Of a stretch of DNA of 64,000 nt, positions 19,279-27,440 are shown in pieces (positions within the stretch are counted from its first letter, which is position 1; each line of letters opens with the position of its first letter). This stretch comes from Bacteroidia bacterium. Its GTDB lineage: Bacteria; Bacteroidota; Bacteroidia; NS11-12g; UBA9320. Where the stretch lies: positions 1,273,501 to 1,337,500 of the forward strand of contig JAGYJG010000001.1 of the NCBI GenBank assembly GCA_018402155.1, written 5' to 3'. The notes below the pieces were generated by a model. It was given only the letters and a program-made list of their open reading frames with translations, did no database searches and had not been told where the DNA came from. The translations under genes and the position numbers were made by a program.

Positions 19279-20514
19279 TTAACGTTTTTTCTTTCGCACT
19301 GGTTTTTTAATTTCTTGCTTCATTAGTTCTTTCCAATTGTCTGTTCCATCGTTTGCTAGTTCTACTGTATCTGCATATTCTGATTTGGTCACGGTCGCCC
19401 TAGTAATCGCTACAGTTGTATATCCCTCAATAGCTTCGACTAGCGGCTTTTCTTCTTTTGCACAAAAGGTAATTGCTTTTCCCTTGGCCCTACCCCTACC
19501 CGTTCTACCTACGCGGTGAACATAGTTCTCAGCTACTTCTGGAACATCATAATTTATCACAAAATCTACTCCTTCTACATCTATACCTCTAGCGGACACA
19601 TCAGTAGCTATCAATATTTTGCAGGCGTTGGTTCTAAAAGCTTGTAAATTTGTTTCGCGCTCTGCCTGATCCACATCGCCATGCAAGGTGAGCGAGTCTA
19701 TTCCCACCCGCTGCATTGCCAATTTTACACGCTCAGCCCTCACCTTTGTCCGAACAAAAATCATAAATTTCAGTCCCTCATTTTCAGTGATAAGCCGTTG
19801 CAAAAAAAATCGCTTATCGTCCATTTCTACAAACACTATCTGATGATTTACATTTTTACTCACAGGATCTTTTGGCGATATCTGGATGCGAATTGCCGCA
19901 CTACTTACCATTTTATATGCCTGTTGCTTGATTTTTTTACTAATAGTAGCACTAAAAAATAACGTTTGTCGCCTGCCCGGTATTTTTGCTACCAAATCAT
20001 CTATGTCTTTTGCAAAGCCCAAATCAAGCATATGATCAGCTTCATCCAAAACTAAAATTTCCACCTTGTTGAGCTTCAGATACCCCTGACTAGCAAGGTC
20101 AAAAAGCCTGCCGGGTGTGCTGACTATAATGTCCGTACCTTCTAGTAATTTAGCTATTTGATAATCCTGCTCCACCCCACCATAAATGCAAAGTGCTTTA
20201 ACTTTGGTATTTCTACCTATTTGGTTAAATACCTTAGTTATTTGTTGTGCCAATTCTCTTGTTGGCGCCATCACTACCGCACGTATCACACTACCTTTTT
20301 CAAAAGCTTTGTATTGTATTTGCTGAATTTTATCAATAATAGGTATGGCAAAAGCGGCTGTTTTTCCTGTGCCTGTCTGCGCTATGGCAAGCAAATCTTC
20401 ACCCCGTTGTATATGAGGTAAACATTTGAACTGAATGTCTGTAGGACGCTTGAATCCCATTTCATCCAAATTCCTTTTTACTTCTTTTGATAAACGATAC
20501 TCTTCAAACTTCAT
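19279..20514 (-). CDS. DEAD-box ATP-dependent RNA helicase (RhlE-like)
   Basis: 411 residues, a minimal two-domain DEAD-box helicase with a short basic tail (KKPVRKKKR). Q-motif FKRPTDIQ (residues 21-28), motif I AQTGTGKT (45-52), PTRELA, motif II VLDEADHM, motif III SATI, then TDVSARGIDVEGVD and motif VI HRVGRTGRGRAKG are all present and intact. It unwinds RNA duplexes in ribosome assembly or mRNA turnover in the cytoplasm. The closest group by length and tail is RhlE, but this is not decisive against CsdA/RhlB-type helicases. A single gene, convergent with the act operon. Confidence 0.92.
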   Translation of the reverse strand: MKFEEYRLSKEVKRNLDEMGFKRPTDIQFKCLPHIQRGEDLLAIAQTGTGKTAAFAIPIIDKIQQIQYKAFEKGSVIRAVVMAPTRELAQQITKVFNQIGRNTKVKALCIYGGVEQDYQIAKLLEGTDIIVSTPGRLFDLASQGYLKLNKVEILVLDEADHMLDLGFAKDIDDLVAKIPGRRQTLFFSATISKKIKQQAYKMVSSAAIRIQISPKDPVSKNVNHQIVFVEMDDKRFFLQRLITENEGLKFMIFVRTKVRAERVKLAMQRVGIDSLTLHGDVDQAERETNLQAFRTNACKILIATDVSARGIDVEGVDFVINYDVPEVAENYVHRVGRTGRGRAKGKAITFCAKEEKPLVEAIEGYTTVAITRATVTKSEYADTVELANDGTDNWKELMKQEIKKPVRKKKR

Positions 20515-21248
20515 TTTACGCTACAAACATACGTTAATCCTAGCACCCGCTAGCGTTTTTAGATTGACGCTCTCATCCAGTTTTTAAAACCAACCAAATT
20601 TTAACAGGAAGTAAGAAGAAATTAAACTTTTTTAGACTGTCTGCCCCAGATTAAGATTATTCGAGCTTCCTAAATGATTCTCCTAAAAGCATAAAACTAC
20701 ATAACCTATGACTATAGAACTTTGTACTACACTACGTATAAAAACTACTAAATTATCTGTATTCAATCACTTCACTTTGGAGATTTTTCCTAACACATCA
20801 TAAATTGTGCATCATTTATGTTCCTTAAATAAAAAAGATTAATAGTGGTACCGTTACTAAAATTAGATTTTACATCCCCTTAAAATGTTGAGTAACACAC
20901 TAGTGTTTTCTAAAAAGAAATCTCTGCCAATGAGGAAATAACTTCCTATTAAATCTTGTACGCTAATTTGGGTTAGTATTATTCTCTAGAGTTACAGATT
21001 ATCATAAATGATTCTAAATAAGATGAATTAATGAGAATTTAGACAGTTAAATTGAGAAAATTCGGTGACCTTTTCAACTTTTTTTCCATAATGAAAGGTG
21101 AGTTGCTTTCTGTGATTAGCAACATATTGCCTTTAAATATGTGCAATAAAAAACAAATACTTTATAATTTAAGTTCCCACTAATTAAGTCGGTCATTATC
21201 CTAAATAATATCTGAACTCAGCTTTTAGTTTAACTTTGTGGTTTATAT
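20515..21248. other. Gene-free region of about 730 bases
   Basis: Both flanking genes read away from this interval: the helicase to the left on the minus strand and the desaturase to the right. No open frame with coding character, no tRNA, no clear hairpin with T-tract and no repeat was seen on either strand. Only the last 20 bases have an assigned function, the desaturase promoter. The sequence is very AT-rich with scattered stops in all frames, as in a decayed gene or a long untranslated region, but no recognisable protein remnant could be read. Confidence 0.5.
21231..21238 (+). promoter_or_regulatory. Promoter -7 box of the desaturase gene
   Basis: TAACTTTG fits the Bacteroidota TAnnTTTG box exactly and lies ten bases before the ATG at 21249, predicting a leader of only a few bases. 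No good -33 TTG is present at 19-21 bases upstream. Confidence 0.5.
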
Positions 21249-22253
21249 ATGAATTTACACGACCTAAGACTAGAAGTTATGGCAACCATTGGCAAGTCCA
21301 TGGATGACCTTTTAGACAAATTTTTAAAACCTGTAGATACTAATTGGCAGCCGGCAGACTTATTGCCCGACTCTAGAAACCCAGAATTTATAGCTGAGGT
21401 GAAAGAAATACAAGAAATAGCCAAAGAAATGGACTATGACCTTCTCACAGTGCTAATAGGTGATACTATAACAGAAGAAGCACTGCCTACTTACGAGTCT
21501 TGGCTTATGGATGTAGATGGCGTAAACCAACAGTATAATAATGGGCAACCAAATGGATGGAGTAAATGGGTACGTGCGTGGACAGCAGAGGAAAACCGCC
21601 ACGGTGATTTACTAAACAAATACTTGTACCTATGCGGTAGAGTAGATATGCGCGAGATGGAAGTTACGACTCAGCATCTAATTAGCGACGGTTTTGACAT
21701 AGGCACAGGAAAAGATCCGTATAAAAACTTCGTATATACTAGTTTTCAAGAATTGGCAACAAACGTGTCACACCGCAGGGTAGCCACTTTAGTAAAACAA
21801 ACGGGCAATACACTACTAGCTAAAATAAATGGTATAATAGCCGCAGATGAAGCACGCCACGCAGGAGCTTATGCCACTTTTGTAAAACGTATTTTCGAGT
21901 TAGATCCTAGTCAGATGATGACTGCTTTTGACGATATGATGCGCCGAAAAATAGTGATGCCTGCACATTTTATGCGCCAAAGTGGAGAAAAAGTAGGCGA
22001 GCTGTGGAGTCATTTTAGCGACGCTGCACAACGCACAAAAGTGTATACTGCCCAAGATTATATTGACATTCTTTTATCACTAATAAAAGATTGGAATATA
22101 GAACACATTTCCGATTTGAATGAAGCTGGCGAAAAAGCGCGCGATTACCTGATGGCGCTGCCACACAGACTACAACGTGTAACTGACCGAATGAAAGAAC
22201 CCGAGAAGGATTATGAATTCAAATGGATAGGGCCAAATGTGGCTCTACGATAA
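21249..22253 (+). CDS. Acyl-ACP desaturase (ferritin-like di-iron, stearoyl-ACP Delta9 type)
   Basis: 334 residues, usual length. It introduces a cis double bond into acyl-ACP using O2 and ferredoxin. The two di-iron signatures are intact: EENRHG at residues 114-119 and DEARHA at 200-205, with SFQELAT between them giving the other glutamate. The C-terminal region (MPAHFMRQSGEKVGELWSHFS) also matches the family. It implies aerobic synthesis of unsaturated fatty acids for the membrane. The start at 21249 is supported by a TAACTTTG box ten bases upstream. The YwbE gene follows after 25 bases. Confidence 0.93.
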   Translation: MNLHDLRLEVMATIGKSMDDLLDKFLKPVDTNWQPADLLPDSRNPEFIAEVKEIQEIAKEMDYDLLTVLIGDTITEEALPTYESWLMDVDGVNQQYNNGQPNGWSKWVRAWTAEENRHGDLLNKYLYLCGRVDMREMEVTTQHLISDGFDIGTGKDPYKNFVYTSFQELATNVSHRRVATLVKQTGNTLLAKINGIIAADEARHAGAYATFVKRIFELDPSQMMTAFDDMMRRKIVMPAHFMRQSGEKVGELWSHFSDAAQRTKVYTAQDYIDILLSLIKDWNIEHISDLNEAGEKARDYLMALPHRLQRVTDRMKEPEKDYEFKWIGPNVALR

Positions 22254-22278
22254 TCAAGTTTCATAGATTTTATGTGAA

Positions 22279-22503
22279 ATGGAAAAGCAAATACCGGGAA
22301 CTCAGCGCAGCAATATCAGAATTGGAAGCTCAGTTGACATTGTGCAAAAACACCATCAATCCACTAGAGAAGTAACCAACGGTATAGTGAGTCGCATACT
22401 TACAAAGTCTGCTACACATCCGCATGGCATAAAAGTAGCCTTAGAAACTGGTGAAATAGGTCGTGTAAAAATAATTTACTTAGACAATTTGCTGAGCACC
22501 TAG
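22279..22503 (+). CDS. ywbE: YwbE family protein (DUF2196)
   Basis: 74 residues. The sequence reads R-x-N-I-x-x-G-x-x-V-D-I-V-Q-K, then TNGIVSRILTKSATHPHGIKV, then GEIGRVKII, which is the complete conserved pattern of the short YwbE/DUF2196 family. Function in the family is unknown; the small beta-barrel look is inference. It follows the desaturase in the same direction, and its last 24 bases overlap the end of the convergent mvaD gene. Confidence 0.9.
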   Translation: MEKQIPGTQRSNIRIGSSVDIVQKHHQSTREVTNGIVSRILTKSATHPHGIKVALETGEIGRVKIIYLDNLLST

Positions 22504-23511
22504 CCCGATTTCGTCGTGGAGATAAGCACCGTCTTCACAATACTTACTAAGTACAGTATCTATAAATACTTCGGCACTTTCCTTATCTGCCTTCGGATAT
22601 AAAAAATGTACATTGGCACCCGCATCCAATGTAAAACACCATTTCACAGCATCAGATTTTCTTTTTTGCCAAATGGCTTCTATTATCTTCAACGTATTGG
22701 GTTTCATCAAAATGAAATAAGGATTACTACTCATCATCAAGCTGTGCAGTGTCAATGCTTCACTCTCAACTATGGCTACGAATCGATCTAAATCTCCTGT
22801 TGCAAGTACGCCTTTGAGCGCTGTCATATTATTCTGTGCTTGCTCAAAACGTGCCTGCGCAAAAGAGTGATTATCTATTAAATTGTGACCTATTGTGCTG
22901 CTCACTGTTTTTTGTCCTTGATGCACCAATAGTATAGTGTCGCAGTAGTTTTGAAATACAGGGTGCATAGTGTCAAAACGTATGGCAAAGTCGTCGCTGC
23001 TTCCCTCAAAATCTGTATGTTTTCCCCAAACAGCCATAGGTCCAAACACAGACCTACTGGCGCTACCGCTACCTAATCTTGCCAAAATAGAAGCTGTTTG
23101 TAAAAAATTTTCGTCTGACAGAAGACCTTTTTCTTTGGCAATATCACAAATACACAAGGCTAACGCACTCATACCACTAGCACTACTGGCTATACCGCTA
23201 CTATGCGGAAAAGTGTTGGACGTTTTTACGACGTATTTTCCAGTTTTCACAAACGAAAAATAGGGTGTTACACGTTCTAAAAATTTTCTTATTTTAGGAA
23301 CAAAGCTTCCTTCTACCCTGCCGTCTAACAACACTTCTATATCTAAGTTTTCTTGCTCAGTGTAAGAGAGTTCTGTGATAGTAGTACAATTTTTTAAAGT
23401 AAAACTAATACTAGCGTTGGCGGGCAGTTGTGTGCCTTCTGGCTTTTTGCCCCAGTACTTTACCAATGCGATGTTGCTTGGGCTTTGCCACGTTGTGGTG
23501 TAGGTTGTCAT
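22480..23511 (-). CDS. mvaD: Diphosphomevalonate decarboxylase
   Basis: ATP-dependent decarboxylation of mevalonate 5-diphosphate to isopentenyl diphosphate, in the cytoplasm. 343 residues from the ATG at 23511. The longer GTG frame (23529) would begin inside the promoter box and is rejected. Motifs: SPSNIALVKYWGK at the N-terminus, the GHMP glycine/serine loop PHSSGIASSASGMSAL, GSGSASRSVFG, and the C-terminal CFTLDAGANVHFLYP. It is the end of a minus-strand mevalonate group with the GHMP kinase, HMG-CoA reductase and IPP isomerase, but a gap of about 370 bases and its own promoter suggest separate transcription. Confidence 0.95.
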   Translation of the reverse strand: MTTYTTTWQSPSNIALVKYWGKKPEGTQLPANASISFTLKNCTTITELSYTEQENLDIEVLLDGRVEGSFVPKIRKFLERVTPYFSFVKTGKYVVKTSNTFPHSSGIASSASGMSALALCICDIAKEKGLLSDENFLQTASILARLGSGSASRSVFGPMAVWGKHTDFEGSSDDFAIRFDTMHPVFQNYCDTILLVHQGQKTVSSTIGHNLIDNHSFAQARFEQAQNNMTALKGVLATGDLDRFVAIVESEALTLHSLMMSSNPYFILMKPNTLKIIEAIWQKRKSDAVKWCFTLDAGANVHFLYPKADKESAEVFIDTVLSKYCEDGAYLHDEIGLGAQQIV

Positions 23512-23528
23512 GTAATATAGAATATTCA

Positions 23529-23536
23529 CAAAGGTA
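23529..23536 (-). promoter_or_regulatory. Promoter -7 box of mvaD
   Basis: On the minus strand TACCTTTG, an exact TAnnTTTG match, ends 17 bases before the ATG at 23511. The position excludes the alternative GTG start at 23529, whose first base is the last base of the box. Confidence 0.55.
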
Positions 23537-23883
23537 AACGTTGATAGATTTTTAACACTAATGTTCTAGCGTGTATTTTAAACACAAAGGCACTTATCCG
23601 TACACATTCCCATTTTACGTATAAGAAGATGATTCTAGTAGCTCAACCTTTTAGAAAGGTCCCTACGTTTTTCACATAGTGGAAATGATTTAGAGCAAAG
23701 CGAGAAATCTCATTTTAATCTCTGTTGAACATTGCCAATCCATCTACTTGCGAATAGATTTTCAAAAATATAAGCTACATGACAGGTGAATTAAAAATTC
23801 CGAACCACAACTTGAAATGTCTGACTTTGCTACTCTAAAATCATAGTTCACCTTTTGTCTCCACTCAAGATGACTAATACACA
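23537..23883. other. Gene-free region between mvaD and the GHMP kinase
   Basis: About 350 bases with no coding frame, no hairpin followed by a T-run and no repeat that I could see on either strand. It separates two minus-strand mevalonate pathway genes that would otherwise look like one operon. Confidence 0.45.
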
Positions 23884-24849
23884 TTACTTTACCAACTCAG
23901 AATAAGTCAATACCGTAGTATAACCTTTATCTTTGAAATAGTGTGGCGTGTTTTCGTCTCCACACGCGAGTATGAAATCTCCTCCCCACGCTCCGAGACT
24001 TTTGATGGCGAATGGATAATCACCAAAGAGCTTTTCTTTCACTGTGGGCATTTCTATCTGGCCAGCTATGAGCGATTCGTGCTCATTGATCAGCTCCTGA
24101 AAAGTATCAAAATCTTGGCAGGCTATCAGCTCCTCGGTAAGATTAGAAATACGCTCTATCAATTTAGCGTTTCTAACTTTCTGCTTGTACATGGCAATTC
24201 CTTCGCGGCTATTCTGTTTCTCATTGAGATGCACCAAGTACAAGTGCCCTCTAAACGGCGGATTATATACGTAGCCTTCCCACATCTCTGGACTGCGGTA
24301 GAGAATATCTCCGCCTAACATCCCAACTGCTATATCGTATCCGCTTCCACCAAAGCTAGCTTCGGAAAGTTCGAAAGCGTCTACTTCTGCCCATTTAGCC
24401 ATATTGCAAATGAGTGTACTACTGCTTCCTAGCCCCCAATTATTCGGAAAATCCAGATAAGTGCGCACCGTATAGCTTCCCCCTTCTAAGAACCACGAGT
24501 TCATAGCACAAGCCTTGTTCAGTATTTTTACGAGTGAGTCGCTTACTGCATTGATGTTGCAGAGGTCCGTAGGGTTGAGTTTAACACTTCGACAACTCTG
24601 GGTCAGGCTGAGCGGAGTCGAAGCCTCGCCACGAGAGCCTTCCTCAATAAGAAACTCTTCTCTATACCAAGTTTCGCCTTCACTGTCTATGCTGTACCAT
24701 GTTATGGTATTCTCACCGCCCAGATTCTCGCTAAAATCCACTTCCATGCGCTGACCGTATTTGGTAGGAACAGCTAGAGAGAGTGCTCCGTCTAGGACCA
24801 CATACTCCCCTGTGATTAATAATTTGCCGTGTGAAAAGAAAGATTGCAC
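23884..24849 (-). CDS. GYDIA family GHMP kinase (mevalonate or phosphomevalonate kinase type) with an in-frame palindromic insertion
   Basis: 321 residues. HGKLLITGEYVVLDGALSLAVPT opens the protein, the GHMP loop is NNWGLGSSSTL, and GGSGYDIAVGMLGGDILY contains the GYDIA motif that names the family. It lies between other mevalonate genes, so it phosphorylates mevalonate or phosphomevalonate; which one is not decidable from sequence. GTG start at 24849, four bases after a TACCTTCG box, so probably leaderless. Residues about 72-92 (GEASTPLSLTQSCRSVK) do not look like the enzyme and are encoded by an imperfect palindrome at 24587-24623. The insertion keeps frame and lies before the helix that reads VSDSLVKILNKA. 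Confidence 0.88.
   Translation of the reverse strand: MQSFFSHGKLLITGEYVVLDGALSLAVPTKYGQRMEVDFSENLGGENTITWYSIDSEGETWYREEFLIEEGSRGEASTPLSLTQSCRSVKLNPTDLCNINAVSDSLVKILNKACAMNSWFLEGGSYTVRTYLDFPNNWGLGSSSTLICNMAKWAEVDAFELSEASFGGSGYDIAVGMLGGDILYRSPEMWEGYVYNPPFRGHLYLVHLNEKQNSREGIAMYKQKVRNAKLIERISNLTEELIACQDFDTFQELINEHESLIAGQIEMPTVKEKLFGDYPFAIKSLGAWGGDFILACGDENTPHYFKDKGYTTVLTYSELVK
24587..24623. repeat. REP-like palindromic element inside the GHMP kinase gene
   Basis: Outer arms CTTCGAC (24587-24593) and GTCGAAG (24617-24623) are perfect inverted repeats. Inside them CTC and GAG pair around a short loop containing GGTCAGGCT. It is GC-rich compared with the gene around it. From memory, similar sequences (GCTGAGCGGAGTCGAAG type) recur as dispersed palindromes in Bacteroidota genomes; no second copy was seen in this window. 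Confidence 0.6.
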
Positions 24850-24853
24850 GCTG

Positions 24854-24861
24854 CGAAGGTA
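24854..24861 (-). promoter_or_regulatory. Promoter -7 box of the GHMP kinase gene
   Basis: Minus strand TACCTTCG (one mismatch to TAnnTTTG) is followed by CAGC and then the GTG start at 24849. The same arrangement, with nearly the same bases, occurs before udk (48889-48896). It predicts a leaderless mRNA. Confidence 0.45.
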
Positions 24862-24894
24862 GTTACTTAGGTGATTAGTTGCTTGGCGGCTTTG

Positions 24895-25446
24895 TTACGG
24901 TGTGATGATAATTGGGTCTGTGGTGGTTTCGAAGATTTTACCTTCAGTAGTTTCAATTCTAATCTTAAACTGATAAGACTCCGTTTTAGCGGGAGGTGAC
25001 TTAGGTCTCAAGTACATTTCTATGGGCACATTCCAAAACTCATTTCCTCTAAGAGAATCAATATTTATAAAGCTTTCATAATATCTCTCTGCCATCTCCC
25101 AGACCGTAGTATATGTTTCATCTAAGTCTACTATAGAAATTTTATCTATAAACCAATTTGAATTTGGCGGTGGACAAGGTGCTGTCGCATATAAAGATGA
25201 TGAGTTGCTCAGATATGAAATTAATTCTGTTTTAAAATTCACTTTCAGTACAAATTCATCAAAGGCTACCGAATCTATTCTAAGCGATTTCAAATAGCTG
25301 TTACTATCCGTCATTAAGAACTGAGTGCTATCAATTGCTACCACATTGTAAGAATTAGATTTACAAGCAGAGGGGTTATCATCACACCCCCACTCCAACG
25401 CTATGAGCCCTATCAGTCCCAAAAGTAGAAGTATATTTCGTTTCAT
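24895..25446 (-). CDS. Lipoprotein of unknown function
   Basis: 183 residues. The N-terminus is a lipoprotein signal (MKRNILLLLGLIGLIALEWGC, lipobox cysteine at 21), so the mature protein is membrane-anchored on the periplasmic side or outside. The rest reads as a beta-rich domain with a CPPPN stretch and a C-terminal YQFKIRIETTEGK...IIITP typical of immunoglobulin-like folds. I do not recognise a named family. It sits between the GHMP kinase and HMG-CoA reductase genes in the same direction but has no evident link to isoprenoid synthesis, so it may be an independent gene. Confidence 0.6.
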   Translation of the reverse strand: MKRNILLLLGLIGLIALEWGCDDNPSACKSNSYNVVAIDSTQFLMTDSNSYLKSLRIDSVAFDEFVLKVNFKTELISYLSNSSSLYATAPCPPPNSNWFIDKISIVDLDETYTTVWEMAERYYESFINIDSLRGNEFWNVPIEMYLRPKSPPAKTESYQFKIRIETTEGKIFETTTDPIIITP

Positions 25447-25599
25447 ATTTTTAACAAATTTATAGAAATAAAATGACTAATGGCTGTCGACAAAAGAAAA
25501 TTAGCCGACTGATATAGCAGATAAACACCAATCGAAATGCGAAAAAGCCTACCCTTAAGAACAAGACTGCAATAAGTAAAGTTGAAGTGATTAGGACGA

Positions 25600-26916
25600 C
25601 TACGCTATCACCTCACCTCCTCGAACTCTTTTAAAAGCTTCTACCACCTCGGCATGATGTGGCGTATTTTTGATGAAGTAGCGAACTATCATTGCTTTTT
25701 CTTCTTCGGTGGCTTCTAGCTGGTTCAGAATATTGAGCAAATGCATTTTCATATGACCTTGCTGTATTCCCGTAGTTGTCAAGCTTCGGAGTGCCGAAAA
25801 GTTTTGTGCGAGGCCCACTGCTGCACTTATCATCATTAGCTCAGCTGCGCTTGGATTTCCGAGCAGTTGGTGTGCAAATTTCACCATAGGATGTAGACCC
25901 GTAATTCCACCCACAGTGCCTAGTGCAAGTGGCACTTCTATCCAAAACTTAAACAGTCCATCACTCATATCTGCGTGGGTAAGACTAGTATATCGTCCGT
26001 CTTTGCTCGCGTATGCGTGCGCACTCGCTTCTATCGCTCTAAAATCATTGCCTGTAGCCAGTATTACTGAATCGATGCCGTTCATTATTCCCTTGTTGTG
26101 CGTTACCGCACGGTAGGGTTGTGTTTCCGCTATGCGTACCGCCGTAGTAAATCGCTCTGCAAATGCTTCGGCAGTCATTTCTGTCCCTTCTACCATTTGC
26201 TCTATCGGGCAACATACCTCTACGTGCACAAGGCACTTTGGTGTGAAGTTACTGAGGATACACATCACCACTTCCACCTCATTGGGTGCTAAGCTAGATT
26301 GTGCTATCTCTGCTTTGAGTACATCGGCAAATTTCTCTAAACACGAATTGATGAAATTGGCGCCCATACTATCGCACGTCTCAAACTCCGCTTCTAGCTG
26401 ATAGTAATGCGGCACATCTTCGGTTTTATCTACGAGATCTATGCCTAAGATTCCCCCTCCACGCTTTCGCATGTTTTTGGTAATGCCTTCCGTTTCTGTA
26501 TAGAATTTTTCGTTTATACTTTGTATTAAAGCTATAAGTGCAAGCTTATCTTCTCCTTTCCAAAGAAAGTGAACGTGACCAATTTTCGTGGTGCTCTTTA
26601 CGGTAGCTTTAAACCCTCCTTTATCGGCCCAAAAGCCCGCTGACTTAGCTGCTGCAGCCACTACAGAACTCTCCTCTGTTACCATAGGTACTGCATATTC
26701 TTTTCCGTTGATCAAAAAATTGGGAGCTATACCCATAGGCATGTAGAAATTGGTGATAGTATTTTCTATAAACTCATCATGGAGCTTTTGCAACTTTTCA
26801 TCGCTGTGCCAGTAGTTTTCGAGTGTTTCTCGTGCAGACTGTTCGCTATTGAAGTAGTTATCAATTAGCCATTCTATTTTGGCGGCTTTGGTTAATTTAC
26901 TGAATCCTTTTATCAT
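25600..26916 (-). CDS. mvaA: Hydroxymethylglutaryl-CoA reductase, class II
   Basis: 438 residues, the class II size. Catalytic residues visible: the glutamates in EESSVVAAAA (Glu81-82), Lys275 in THNKGIMNGID, Asp291 in GNDFRAIEASAHAYAS, and His388 in TTGIQQGHMKMH. These correspond to the Glu, Lys, Asp and His of the Pseudomonas mevalonii enzyme. It interconverts HMG-CoA and mevalonate; with the other enzymes in the group it works in the biosynthetic direction despite the 'degradative' label of the class. ATG at 26916 fits the conserved N-terminus. The 88 bases upstream contain half of the inverted repeat that flanks the S23 gene. Confidence 0.95.
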   Translation of the reverse strand: MIKGFSKLTKAAKIEWLIDNYFNSEQSARETLENYWHSDEKLQKLHDEFIENTITNFYMPMGIAPNFLINGKEYAVPMVTEESSVVAAAAKSAGFWADKGGFKATVKSTTKIGHVHFLWKGEDKLALIALIQSINEKFYTETEGITKNMRKRGGGILGIDLVDKTEDVPHYYQLEAEFETCDSMGANFINSCLEKFADVLKAEIAQSSLAPNEVEVVMCILSNFTPKCLVHVEVCCPIEQMVEGTEMTAEAFAERFTTAVRIAETQPYRAVTHNKGIMNGIDSVILATGNDFRAIEASAHAYASKDGRYTSLTHADMSDGLFKFWIEVPLALGTVGGITGLHPMVKFAHQLLGNPSAAELMMISAAVGLAQNFSALRSLTTTGIQQGHMKMHLLNILNQLEATEEEKAMIVRYFIKNTPHHAEVVEAFKRVRGGEVIA

Positions 26917-26920
26917 TTTA

Positions 26921-26960
26921 TTGAGACATTAGATATGAGCTTGGGAGATTTGAGATTTAT
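26921..26960. repeat. Left degenerate GAGATTTGAG repeat flanking the S23 gene
   Basis: Begins four bases outside the HMG-CoA reductase start. Contains TTGAGACATT and GAGATTTGAGATTTAT; the ten bases ATTTGAGATT (26948-26957) recur in inverted orientation at 27429-27438. Confidence 0.5.
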
Positions 26961-27004
26961 TATTCTTTAAATTTATGGATTAGAGTGAAAAGCATTTGCT
27001 GTGT

Positions 27005-27325
27005 TCAACTCATAAGTGCAACAAACTTATTATTGAGTTTTTGAAAATCCGCAACACCTACAAACTCTAGATTGGCAGCTAAGATTAATACATTCTCAAC
27101 TTCTATGGAAGAACCATAAGAGTAGTGCAAAAACTGAACAAGTTGTTTATTTGTATCCCTACCGCGTCGTTCAGCTATATTATTCGTAATTGAGATTGTT
27201 GCTCGACGTAATTGACTAGTAAGCCCAAACTTTTCATCGTCTTGGAAAGACTTAGATATTGAATAAATGTCTTTGGTAAAGACTCTAGCCTTCTTCCAAA
27301 CGTTAAATTTCTTAAAATCGTGCAT
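27005..27325 (-). CDS. Four-helix-bundle protein, S23/IVP family
   Basis: 106 residues. FKKFNVWKKARVFTKDIY, then LTSQLRRATISITNNIAER, then LVQFLHYSYGSSIEVENVLILA is the complete pattern of the four-helix-bundle family. That family was first seen encoded in 23S rRNA intervening sequences (IVP) and is related to the Avd accessory proteins of diversity-generating retroelements. The usual IAEG is IAER here, and the C-terminus is somewhat short (ends VALMS). No rRNA or reverse transcriptase is nearby. Degenerate GAGATTTGAG-type repeats lie on both sides in inverted orientation, suggesting a mobile or recently inserted unit. Molecular function unknown. Confidence 0.8.
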   Translation of the reverse strand: MHDFKKFNVWKKARVFTKDIYSISKSFQDDEKFGLTSQLRRATISITNNIAERRGRDTNKQLVQFLHYSYGSSIEVENVLILAANLEFVGVADFQKLNNKFVALMS

Positions 27326-27339
27326 CTAAATAATCTATG

Positions 27340-27440
27340 GTCTCAACTCTTTTCAACTCTTATCCCAAATCTTTTCATCTCTTATCTCAATTCTCTTAAT
27401 ATCTTTAACTCAAGTCTCTCAATCTCTCAATCTCAAATAA
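27340..27440. repeat. Right polypyrimidine repeat flank (CTCAA/TCTC units), running into the end of the IPP isomerase gene
   Basis: About 100 bases made of variants of TCTCAA, CTCTT and CTTATC, reading GAGATTGAG-type units on the minus strand. AATCTCAAAT at 27429-27438 is the exact inverse of 26948-26957. The last five codons of the isomerase (L-R-L-R-D and stop) are inside this repeat. Confidence 0.55.

Noticed and set aside
27005..27325. S23 protein as part of a diversity-generating retroelement or 23S rRNA insertion
   Set aside because: No reverse transcriptase, template or variable repeat, and no rRNA sequence is present in the window.
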